Assembly: GCA_036822055.1 (NCBI GenBank)
Contig: DAISIK010000009.1
Coordinates: forward strand, 1-64,000
Direction of reading: 5' to 3'
Length of the DNA: 64,000 nucleotides
Source: DAISIK01 sp036822055
GTDB lineage: Bacteria; Verrucomicrobiota; Verrucomicrobiia; Opitutales; Puniceicoccaceae
The translations under genes were made by a program, and so were the position numbers. Below are positions 33,634-40,986 of this stretch, in pieces (positions within the stretch are counted from its first letter, which is position 1; the number at the start of each line of letters is the position of its first letter). Below the pieces are notes generated by a model that had not been told where the DNA came from, did not search any database, and saw nothing but the letters and a program-made list of their open reading frames with translations.

Positions 33634-35061
33634 ATGGTCGGGTCGCACCGCAGGGTGGAAGGTGGGCATTTCGACTGCATCGTAATCGGTGCCGGGATGT
33701 CGGGCCTGGCGGCTGGCATCCGGGTGGCGATGGCTGGTAAAAAGGTTTTGGTTCTCGAGAAGCACGAGGCGACCGGGGGACTGAATAGCTACTTTTTCAA
33801 AGAACGGCGCTACTTCGACGTCGGGCTGCATGCGATGACCAATTTTGTTCCCGCAGGCACCCGCGGGAGGCCTTTAACGAAGATCCTGAGGCAGCTCCGA
33901 ATTCGCCACGAAGAGCTTAACCTGAGCGAGCAGGTGGGCTCGAAAATCGTTTTTCCCGGTGGAACCCTCAAGTTAAGCAACGGGATCGGGACACTCAAGC
34001 AGTCGGTGGCGGAGATCTTTCCAGGGGAGGCTGACCGATTTTCGAAGCTGGTGGAGCTGATCGAAGCGACGGATCCCTTTCAACTCGAGGATCCTCATCA
34101 AAGCGGGCGGGAGTTCCTGCGAGCCCGGTTGTCGAATCCTGAACTGGTCGAGATGCTGCTCTGTCCACTCTTCTTTTATGGGAGTTCGCGGACGGATGAT
34201 ATCGACCTCGACCAGCTTTTGATTCTGTTCAACGCGCTCTACATTGAGGGATTTGCGAGACCTTTGGGAGGCATCCGCGGTTTGCTTCAGCTCCTGGCGA
34301 AAAAGTTGAAGCAACTGGGGGGTGAGCGACGGATGCGGGCAGAAGTGGTGGCGCTCGAGACGAGCAACGGCGCGGTCAAGGAGGTCCATCTGGCTACTGG
34401 CGAGCGGCTGACTGCGGATTGGATCCTTTCCTCGGTAGGGAGGCTGGAAACGGAACGCCTCCTCGGGGAAGCGAGGAATGAAAATGACTCTCTAGCCGGG
34501 AAGCTGGCTTTTTGTGAAACCCTTACGGTGCTCAACGGAGAGCCGGCTGAAATGGGGATTGATGCGACCATCGTCTTCTTCAGTACCGAGAGCCCGATGA
34601 GGTACCGCGACCCCGGGGCATTGGTTGATTTTTCGAGCGGAGTGGTTTGTTCGCCGAACAATTACCGCTACCCGGATGGAGAGAGGCTGGAGGAAGGGCT
34701 CTTTCGGGTGACCTCACTTGCGAGCTATCGAAGCTGGAAGGAGTTGGATGAAACCGGGTACCGGAAAGAGAAGGCGGCGGCCTATGAAGCGGTGATTGAG
34801 AATGCCTTGAAGATCGCCTTCCCGGGGGTTTCCCGGCGGACCTTCATGGAGGCAAGGGTAGCCGATGACATGTTTACTCCGCTCACGGTGGAACGGTACA
34901 CCGGCCACATTGGTGGGGCGATCTACGGCTCGCCCGAAAAGGTGCGGGACGGTCTCTATCGATTTTCGAATCTGGTCCTGACCGGGACGGATCAAGGATT
35001 TTTAGGCATCACTGGAGCCATGTTGAGCGGCATCTCGATGGCTAATCGATATGTTGTCTAG
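33634..35061 (+). CDS. FAD-dependent CrtI/carotenoid-isomerase-like oxidoreductase
   Basis: This 475-residue flavoprotein starts at ATG 33634 (a TTG lies directly before). The N-terminal Rossmann motif is IVIGAGMSGLAAGIR (Gly19, Gly21, Gly24) followed by VLVLEKHEATGGLNSYF. The C-terminal FAD-binding part reads NLVLTGTDQGFLGITGAMLSG. This layout fits the phytoene desaturase/CrtISO/all-trans-retinol saturase superfamily, but substrate residues cannot be read. It begins 72 bases after the ACP gene. Together with the ketosynthase it recalls lipid-modifying sets in which CrtI-like enzymes act on acyl chains. Its 3' end overlaps the convergent kinase-like gene by 60 bases. Confidence 0.82.
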   Translation: MVGSHRRVEGGHFDCIVIGAGMSGLAAGIRVAMAGKKVLVLEKHEATGGLNSYFFKERRYFDVGLHAMTNFVPAGTRGRPLTKILRQLRIRHEELNLSEQVGSKIVFPGGTLKLSNGIGTLKQSVAEIFPGEADRFSKLVELIEATDPFQLEDPHQSGREFLRARLSNPELVEMLLCPLFFYGSSRTDDIDLDQLLILFNALYIEGFARPLGGIRGLLQLLAKKLKQLGGERRMRAEVVALETSNGAVKEVHLATGERLTADWILSSVGRLETERLLGEARNENDSLAGKLAFCETLTVLNGEPAEMGIDATIVFFSTESPMRYRDPGALVDFSSGVVCSPNNYRYPDGERLEEGLFRVTSLASYRSWKELDETGYRKEKAAAYEAVIENALKIAFPGVSRRTFMEARVADDMFTPLTVERYTGHIGGAIYGSPEKVRDGLYRFSNLVLTGTDQGFLGITGAMLSGISMANRYVV

Positions 35062-35529
35062 TCGGGGATCGGCGCTTCCTTCGCGGGCAGAAGCCTCGGT
35101 TTCCTTGTGGCGGCCGCTGACGGGCTGAATATCTTCAAGGCGGAGGCCCTCCCCTGACTCGAGGATAGTGGCAAACTCAAAGTCGATGAGGCAGAACCGA
35201 CCCAAGCGAGGTTGGTAGGTGACATTTCGAGCAAACCGATCCTCATGGCGCACCCCGTAGGTCTCCAGCTCATCGAAGAGCCTGGTCAATCTTTCTTCGC
35301 TAATCTTATCAACAATGTTGCCGCAATTAGTGGTCACGAGGTAGAGGGATTCGGGTTCACTGTGGAGGACCTGGGGAACGAAGGGGCACCCTTGTTCCTC
35401 AAGGTACTGGAGGACCCGGAGTTCGTTGTGGAACCGTTCTTTGGCTGACGGACCCCGGAAGGTTTTGTGTACCCGACCGTCGTAACCGATTTTTACGGTG
35501 GCCTGTTTGGAATCTTTGACTTCCTGCAT
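35002..35529 (-). CDS. Small protein-kinase-fold protein (YrbL-like)
   Basis: This is a 175-residue protein when started at ATG 35529; an in-frame start at 35577 would run into the predicted sigma-54 promoter on the other strand. Kinase-like landmarks appear in order: VHKTFRG (Lys), RFHNELRVLQYL (Glu of helix C), LYLVTTNCG (hinge), HEDRFARN (Asp and Asn with D-x4-N spacing) and LIDFEFA (metal-binding Asp). It is much shorter than a full protein kinase, comparable with YrbL or other bacterial small kinase-fold proteins. The target is unknown. It is divergent from glnA and convergent with the CrtI-like gene. Confidence 0.6.
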   Translation of the reverse strand: MQEVKDSKQATVKIGYDGRVHKTFRGPSAKERFHNELRVLQYLEEQGCPFVPQVLHSEPESLYLVTTNCGNIVDKISEERLTRLFDELETYGVRHEDRFARNVTYQPRLGRFCLIDFEFATILESGEGLRLEDIQPVSGRHKETEASAREGSADPRLDNISISHRDAAQHGSSDA

Positions 35530-35557
35530 TGTTGTGGCTTTAAAGTGGAATTGAGAT

Positions 35558-35573
35558 TGGCATGGTGCTAGCT
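35558..35573 (+). promoter_or_regulatory. Sigma-54 (-24/-12) promoter candidate for glutamine synthetase
   Basis: The sequence TGGCATGGTGCTAGCT matches the sigma-54 consensus TGGCAC/TG-N4-TTGCA/T, with GG at 35559-35560 and GC at 35571-35572 exactly 12 bases apart. Transcription would begin near 35584, about 58 bases before the ATG. A perfect 6-bp inverted repeat ACTCTG-tccgt-CAGAGT (35580-35596) lies over the predicted start. Sigma-54 control of glutamine synthetase genes is well known from proteobacteria. Confidence 0.6.
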
Positions 35574-35641
35574 TCATACACTCTGTCCGTCAGAGTACCT
35601 CATCTCGGCGGTACATCCTACACAACCAAACAAAATCAACG

Positions 35642-36652
35642 ATGCCAAAATACAAACTCGAGTACATCTGGCTCGACGGTTACACACCCGTCCCCAATCT
35701 ACGCGGCAAGACCAAAATCGTGAGCGAAGCGCCAGCTTCAGTCGAAGACCTCCCCATGTGGGGCTTTGACGGGAGTTCCACCAAACAGGCTGATGGACAC
35801 AGCTCCGATTGTATCTTGAAGCCCGTCGGTCTCTACCCCGATGCCTCACGGGAAAACGCGTTCATCGTAATGTGTGAAGTGATGCTCCCGGACGGTGAGC
35901 CCCACCCGTCAAATATGCGGGCCACCATCCTCGACGATCCAGACGCCTGGTTTGGATTTGAGCAGGAGTACTTTCTTTTCAAGGACGGTCGTCCCCTGGG
36001 ATGGCCCGACAACGGATACCCGAATCCGCAAGGTGAATATTACACCGGGGTTGGTTATGCAAACGTCGGAGACATTGCACGGGAAATCGTGGAGGAGCAC
36101 CTGGAGCTCTGTCTGGCGGCTGGAATCAATCACGAGGGTATCAATGCCGAAGTGGCCAAGGGCCAGTGGGAATTCCAGATTTTCGACAAAGGATCGAAAG
36201 CTTGTGCGGACGACATTTGGGTGGCTCGCTACATCCTCCAGCGCTTAACCGAACCTTACGGCGTGGACGTTCACTATCATTGCAAGCCCTTCCAGGGGGA
36301 CTGGAATGGTTCTGGGATGCACTGTAACTTCTCGACGAAATTCATGCGCGAAGTCGGTGGCAAGGAATACTTCCTCAAGCTGATGGATGCCTTCGAGAAG
36401 TACCGCGATGAGCACATCGCGGCTTATGGTCCCGACAATCACCTTCGTTTGACAGGTCTGCATGAAACGCAGTCGATCGATATGTTCAGCTGGGGAATCG
36501 CTGACCGTGGCGCCTCGATCCGTGTGCCCCACAGCTTTGTCAACAGCGGGTATAAGGGTTACCTTGAGGATCGCAGGCCGAACTCCCAAGGTGATCCCTA
36601 CCAGATCGCCTCGCGGATCCTGAAGACGATTGCCGAAGTGCCAACCACCTGA
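35642..36652 (+). CDS. glnII: Glutamine synthetase, type II (eukaryote-like)
   Basis: This 336-residue enzyme makes glutamine from glutamate, ammonia and ATP. The length (about 340, not 470) and motifs place it in GSII: PMWGFDGSST near residue 39, metal-binding FGFEQEYF (Glu107, Glu109), GINAEVAKGQWEFQI, DWNGSGMHCNFSTKFM, DNHLRLTGLHETQ and RGASIRVPHSFV. GSII lacks the adenylylation loop of GSI, so control would be at transcription, in line with the sigma-54-like promoter upstream. Its codon choice is more C-rich at third positions than that of its neighbours, consistent with high expression. A terminator follows. Confidence 0.95.
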   Translation: MPKYKLEYIWLDGYTPVPNLRGKTKIVSEAPASVEDLPMWGFDGSSTKQADGHSSDCILKPVGLYPDASRENAFIVMCEVMLPDGEPHPSNMRATILDDPDAWFGFEQEYFLFKDGRPLGWPDNGYPNPQGEYYTGVGYANVGDIAREIVEEHLELCLAAGINHEGINAEVAKGQWEFQIFDKGSKACADDIWVARYILQRLTEPYGVDVHYHCKPFQGDWNGSGMHCNFSTKFMREVGGKEYFLKLMDAFEKYRDEHIAAYGPDNHLRLTGLHETQSIDMFSWGIADRGASIRVPHSFVNSGYKGYLEDRRPNSQGDPYQIASRILKTIAEVPTT

Positions 36653-36681
36653 GTTGGGCTCAAGCTATTCGCTTTTTTCGA

Positions 36682-36717
36682 GGCGGCCTTTCCAGTTGGG
36701 GAGGCCGTCTTTTTTTT
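36682..36717 (+). terminator. Rho-independent terminator after glutamine synthetase
   Basis: An 8-bp stem, GGCGGCCT (36682-36689) and AGGCCGTC (36702-36709) with one G-T pair, is followed by eight T residues. It lies 30 bases after the stop codon. Confidence 0.88.
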
Positions 36718-36777
36718 GAAATGCTGGAATGCTTTCTGAAAATCTGAAAAGCTGGTACGCTAAAGGGTTTTGGGGAG

Positions 36778-37752
36778 CTATTCTTCTTGGTTTTGTTGGA
36801 GGGTGGAGATGGCTTTGGAGATTCTTTCTTTGGCGCTCAGGCGCTCTATCCAGGCTGCCGGGATGGCGTCCTGGCCAAGACTAGCTCCGAGCCATGCGCC
36901 TACGATGGCAGCCCGTCCAGCGTTGTCGCCTCCCGAGCGAATGACGCGCAAAATGGTGTCAGCGAAATCCTCTGGGTTTTGAATAGCCACCGCGAGGGCC
37001 GATGGAAAGCTGCTGATGAGGGGGCAAGACTGACCAAGTTGGCCGGTTGCTTCCTCTGGGGATAGGTGCTTGCGGGCAAAGGCGTCGGAAAAGCGTCTTT
37101 TCAGTTCGAGTCCAAAATTCGGGTCTTTAGCAGCCTCCTCCTCGACCCTGTGGAGGGCGCTGTGGAGGTCGATGCCCTGAAGCAGCTCCCGGAGGATCCG
37201 GGCATGGGTGATGACGTAAGCAACGGCTCGGGCATTGTTCTGGCGTACCCGAGTGGCAGCGGTAAGGGTGTCCACCCATTGAGGGTCCGAGAGGGTGAGA
37301 GCGACCACTGGAGCGATGCTAGTGATGGAGGCGAGCTGGTCGTCATCGGCACCTTGTTGAAAGTCGAAGGCTTCTCCGGGGTGAGTCTCGGCCCATTGGC
37401 GGTAGGTCTCGAGGGTCCCTCGGGTAGCGGAGTCGAGGTAGCCGGAGTAGTTTTGGGGATCCATCCGGGTGACGAAGGATTCTCCGAAGGCCACTGGATC
37501 GAAGGAGCCGGATTGAGCCACAGTCTCGAGCAGGACAAGGGCAGCGTCTCCGTAATGGGTCTGATCTCCGGGTTGTTTTCCGGCGTGGTAGTGGCCAGGG
37601 AGGGGCGCTTCAAAGCCTTTGATCCCGTCCGGATATTTGGCTTTAAGGTCCTCCAGGTTGTAGATCCAATGGGTCCCGAGAGCTGCCGCGTCGGCGACCA
37701 GGGCTCCCCAGATCATTCCTGAAATTCTTTGAGAGAGTAAAACTTGCTGCAT
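36778..37752 (-). CDS. ADP-ribosylglycohydrolase (DraG) family protein, J1-crystallin-like
   Basis: This 324-residue all-helical protein matches the DraG family, which removes ADP-ribose from proteins or from ADP-ribose derivatives. The N-terminus RISGMIWGALVADAAALGTHWIY and the C-terminal SGGDNAGRAAIVGAWLGASLG follow the family. Classical DraG enzymes carry metal-binding Asp residues in GDT-type and GGDTDT-type motifs. Here the second motif is GGDNAG, keeping one Asp, and the first reads QTHYGDAAL. Metal binding may therefore be altered, as in the J1-crystallin branch. Activity is uncertain. It is convergent with glnA, separated by the terminator. Confidence 0.82.
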   Translation of the reverse strand: MQQVLLSQRISGMIWGALVADAAALGTHWIYNLEDLKAKYPDGIKGFEAPLPGHYHAGKQPGDQTHYGDAALVLLETVAQSGSFDPVAFGESFVTRMDPQNYSGYLDSATRGTLETYRQWAETHPGEAFDFQQGADDDQLASITSIAPVVALTLSDPQWVDTLTAATRVRQNNARAVAYVITHARILRELLQGIDLHSALHRVEEEAAKDPNFGLELKRRFSDAFARKHLSPEEATGQLGQSCPLISSFPSALAVAIQNPEDFADTILRVIRSGGDNAGRAAIVGAWLGASLGQDAIPAAWIERLSAKERISKAISTLQQNQEE

Positions 37753-37828
37753 TTGGTCAAAGGATAGTCGGGGTTGCCGGAGGTCAAATCGTGGAGGCTA
37801 ATGACAGGGCTTGGTGGAGAGTGGGTGC

Positions 37829-38683
37829 TTAGCACTGAGAAGGCAGGACCTGAGAGAAGAGTTCTGGAGCGGCAGTGTAGGTGCCGACCGGGGTAGCGGG
37901 GCCGGTCATGGTGATTTGAAACCGGGGTCCGATTTCAATGCCAATTTCCCCGCCGGGCATGACGACGGTGATCTGAGCGTCGCAGAGACCGAGGCGGTGG
38001 GCGACGGCTGCGGCGGCGCTGCTGCTGCTGCCGGAGGCGAGGGTGTAGCCGGCACCGCGTTCCCAGATTTCGATCTTGATGGTGCGGCGATCAATGACCT
38101 GGAGGAACTGGACGTTGGTCCGGTTGGGAAACACTGGATGGGTTTCGAGGCGGGGACCGAGGCGGCGGGTTTCTTCGGCGGTAACGACGTCCCGGTGGAC
38201 AACACAGTGGGGGTTGCCAATGGTTGCCGCATTGAAGACGATCGGGTCCTCATCCAGAGTGAGGGTTTGGTTGAGGACTTCGCCGGAGAGGGTGGGCAAG
38301 GGAATGTCCCGAGCGTCGAAAGAGACCATCCCCATCTCGACCTGGATGGTCGACGCATCTGGCAGAACGGCGCAGCGAACGGTCCCGCCGATGGTCTCGA
38401 CCTCGAAAGGTTGGTGGCCGACCTTCTTTTGATCAAAGAGGTAGCGGGCAAAGATCCGGAGCCCGTTCCCGCTTTTTTCAGCCTCGGAGCCGTCGGGATT
38501 GAAGATGCGGAGGGCGAAAGGAGCTTTTTGGGCGGGGAGGGGGCCGTAGAGAATGCCGTCGGAACCGAGGCCGAAATGGCGGTGGCATATTTTACGAATG
38601 GTTTCCGGGAGGGGGAGAAAATCCTCGCGTGGTTTGAGGACGAGGTAATCGTTGCCGAGGGCGTGGTATTTAAAAAACTGCAC
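37829..38683 (-). CDS. Diaminopimelate epimerase homologue with both catalytic Cys replaced by Ser
   Basis: This 284-residue protein follows the DapF fold along its whole length: FFKYHALGNDYLVL, RHFGLGSDGILYG, NPDGSEAEKSGNGLRIFARY, GNPHCVV and ERGAGYTLASGSSSSAA. In characterised DapF the two thiols that exchange the alpha proton are in (M)CGNG and ACGTG. Here they read KSGNG (Ser71, codon AGC at 38471-38473) and ASGSS (Ser217, codon TCC at 38033-38035). Normal two-base chemistry by cysteines is therefore impossible as written. It could use serines, act on another substrate, or be a non-racemising relative. A standard DapF or a DapL elsewhere in the genome would settle its role in peptidoglycan synthesis. 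Confidence 0.85.
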   Translation of the reverse strand: MQFFKYHALGNDYLVLKPREDFLPLPETIRKICHRHFGLGSDGILYGPLPAQKAPFALRIFNPDGSEAEKSGNGLRIFARYLFDQKKVGHQPFEVETIGGTVRCAVLPDASTIQVEMGMVSFDARDIPLPTLSGEVLNQTLTLDEDPIVFNAATIGNPHCVVHRDVVTAEETRRLGPRLETHPVFPNRTNVQFLQVIDRRTIKIEIWERGAGYTLASGSSSSAAAAVAHRLGLCDAQITVVMPGGEIGIEIGPRFQITMTGPATPVGTYTAAPELFSQVLPSQC

Positions 38684-38795
38684 GGGAAAACTTCTGAGAA
38701 CAACGGGGAAAGAAACAATCCCATAGTTGCTGCGGGTGGCCGAATCCTGCTGGCCGACTCTTGCGGGAGCGGAAAAACCTCCTCATGGTCTGGGA

Positions 38796-40973
38796 ATGAA
38801 CTCGGTCGGACAGCTGGAACCTGGAGATGCTGAATTGGTGGGTATTCACGTAGATGCGGGCGGGGCGGTGAATCTTGCCCTGCGCCGCCCGGATGGTGCG
38901 AGGGAGGATCTGGCGACTGATTTTCAGCCATTTTGCTGGATGAGTGACGAGGTGGCAGCGTCGGTTGCCGGAAGTGGGGCCAGCCGGGAGTTGTGCGGTG
39001 GGAAAGGTTGCCTGAGGAACCTCTTCCACTTTGAGAAGGTGGAGGATGCTGAGGAGATGCTGAAGACCCTCCGTTCGTCTCCGGAAGTCGAATACACCCG
39101 GCCTTTGGAACACCAGTATCTGATTCAGGCCCGCGGGCGGGTATTTGGGCGGGGAAGCATCCAGACGGTAAGGCGACTGCAGTTGGACATCGAAACTGCA
39201 ACAGGCGAGGGGAGGAACTTCAGTGATCCGAGGGAAAAGGAGGACCGGGTTCTAGCGATTGGTCTGCGTTGGGGGGAGAGAGAGGAAATTCTACACCTCG
39301 AGGCGGAGACGGATGCGGCCGAACGGGACTTGATGAAACGCTTTGGCGAGCGCTTGCGTTTAATCGATCCTGACACGGTGGAAGGCCACAATATCTTTCG
39401 GTTTGACCTCGATTACCTCAGGCAGCGGTCGCGGCGATTTCGGGTAGAGCCCCTTTGGGGAAGATTTGGGAAAAAGGCCCTCTTCCGTCCCAGCAGGATG
39501 CGGATTGCTGAGCGAACGGTGGATTTTCCACGCTGTGAAATCCCCGGACGGACGGTGGTAGATACCTTCTTGCTGGTGCAGCTTTTCGACATCACCAAAC
39601 GGGAATTGGAGGGCTACGGATTGAAGGAAGTGGCAGTGGCTTTTGGGATCTCGGATGCCGAGGATGGGAGTCGGACCTACCTTCCCGGGGATGGGATCGC
39701 GGAGGCGTGGAGAAGCGACCGTAAAACCTTTGAAGCCTATCTCAAACATGACCTGAGAGAAACCGAGGGGGTGGCTGCGGCACTCCTGCCTACCTACGTT
39801 GCTCAATGTCCGAACTTTCCCATGAGCCTCCAGGAAATCTTGCTGAGAGGGACAGCGAGCAAGGTGGATGCGGTCTTCTATGAGGCGTGTTATCATTCTC
39901 GCTGGGCGCTGCCCCAACCTCCGGCAGTGGCATCCTTTGAAGGCGGCTATACGGGTAGTTTTGAGGTGGGGGTTCATCAACCCGTATACCACTACGATGT
40001 GGCCTCGCTCTATCCAAGTTTGTTGATTCAGATTGGGAAAAATCCGGCGGGAGACGATCTGGGAATTTTCATCAAAACCCTTTCAGAGCTTCGAGAAAAG
40101 CGCCTCGATTTGAAGCGTCGGGCGAGGCAGGCGACCGATCCGAATGAGCGACGTGATCTCGACGCGAGGCAAGCCAGTTTCAAGATCTTGATCAATTCGT
40201 TTTACGGATACCTCGGCTTTCCGGGTGCTCGATTTGCGGATGGCGATCTGGCGGCAGAGGTCACCCGGAGGGGAAGGGACCTGATCCAGAAGCTGATCGA
40301 TCTCTTGCCCGGGTTGGGTGCTCGTATCCTGGAAGCTGATACAGACGGACTCTACGTCTGCCCGGATGGTTTTGGGGAGGATCCGGAGGGGATGCTGGAG
40401 GCTCTCGGAAAAAGCTTACCCGAGGGGATTGATCTGGAGCTGGGGGGGATCTATGACGCAATGTTTTGCTATAAGGCAAAGAACTATGCACTTCGTTCGG
40501 GAGAGAGCGTGGTGATCCGTGGATCGGCTCTGAGGTCCCGGGGGACAGAGCCTTTTTTAAGGGAGCTAACCCGCCACTACATTGGGGAAAAGCTGGGCTT
40601 GGAGCGGACCTCGACAACGGCTTTAATCGAGGGAATGGCCGAGGCGATCGGGGAAAACGAATACCCGGTGGAAGCTTTGGCGAAGGCAGAGTTTCTGAGT
40701 CAATCACCAGGAGCCTACTGGGCCGGAGTGGAGGGAGGCACGAAATCGCGCCGGGCGTCGGCTGAGGCAGCTTTGAAGCTCGATCCGGTGCCAAGGCAGG
40801 GTGATCGGGTTCGCTATTATTTGCGGGAGGGGAGCAAAGCGGAAAAGGCAGATTGGCAGCGAGCGGTGCCGATTGAGCACTACGATCGGGAGCAACTCCC
40901 CTACGATAGCAAGCACTACCTGAAAAAGCTGAAACAGTGGGCGACTCGCTTTCCCCTCGAGGCTCTGGATTGA
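38796..40973 (+). CDS. Family-B DNA polymerase with 3'-5' exonuclease domain
   Basis: This 725-residue protein (ATG at 38796; the frame is open back to a TTG at 38727) is a complete B-family polymerase, the class used by archaea, eukaryotes and, in some bacteria, as Pol II. Exonuclease motifs are LQLDIET (Asp131, Glu133), GHNIFRFDLDYL (Asn199, Asp204) and AYLKHD (Tyr315, Asp319). Polymerase motifs are YDVASLYPS (Asp401), KILINSFYGYLG (Lys463) and EADTDGLYV (Asp515, Asp517), plus CYKAKNYAL (the KxY motif). All catalytic residues are intact, so proofreading synthesis is expected. It is shorter than E. coli Pol II (783 aa). Its N-terminal domain is short. It is divergent from the DapF homologue. 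Confidence 0.93.
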   Translation: MNSVGQLEPGDAELVGIHVDAGGAVNLALRRPDGAREDLATDFQPFCWMSDEVAASVAGSGASRELCGGKGCLRNLFHFEKVEDAEEMLKTLRSSPEVEYTRPLEHQYLIQARGRVFGRGSIQTVRRLQLDIETATGEGRNFSDPREKEDRVLAIGLRWGEREEILHLEAETDAAERDLMKRFGERLRLIDPDTVEGHNIFRFDLDYLRQRSRRFRVEPLWGRFGKKALFRPSRMRIAERTVDFPRCEIPGRTVVDTFLLVQLFDITKRELEGYGLKEVAVAFGISDAEDGSRTYLPGDGIAEAWRSDRKTFEAYLKHDLRETEGVAAALLPTYVAQCPNFPMSLQEILLRGTASKVDAVFYEACYHSRWALPQPPAVASFEGGYTGSFEVGVHQPVYHYDVASLYPSLLIQIGKNPAGDDLGIFIKTLSELREKRLDLKRRARQATDPNERRDLDARQASFKILINSFYGYLGFPGARFADGDLAAEVTRRGRDLIQKLIDLLPGLGARILEADTDGLYVCPDGFGEDPEGMLEALGKSLPEGIDLELGGIYDAMFCYKAKNYALRSGESVVIRGSALRSRGTEPFLRELTRHYIGEKLGLERTSTTALIEGMAEAIGENEYPVEALAKAEFLSQSPGAYWAGVEGGTKSRRASAEAALKLDPVPRQGDRVRYYLREGSKAEKADWQRAVPIEHYDREQLPYDSKHYLKKLKQWATRFPLEALD

Positions 40974-40986
40974 GCTGGGCTATCCA

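Noticed and set aside
37811..38833. Long open frame on the plus strand opposite the DapF homologue
   Set aside because: It is low in recognisable motifs and lies exactly antisense to a well-supported gene. GC-rich codons leave the opposite strand open.
37906..39201. 431-residue minus-strand frame overlapping the DapF homologue and the polymerase
   Set aside because: It is Pro/Ser/Arg-rich, without motifs, and is antisense to the polymerase and frame-shifted against the DapF homologue.
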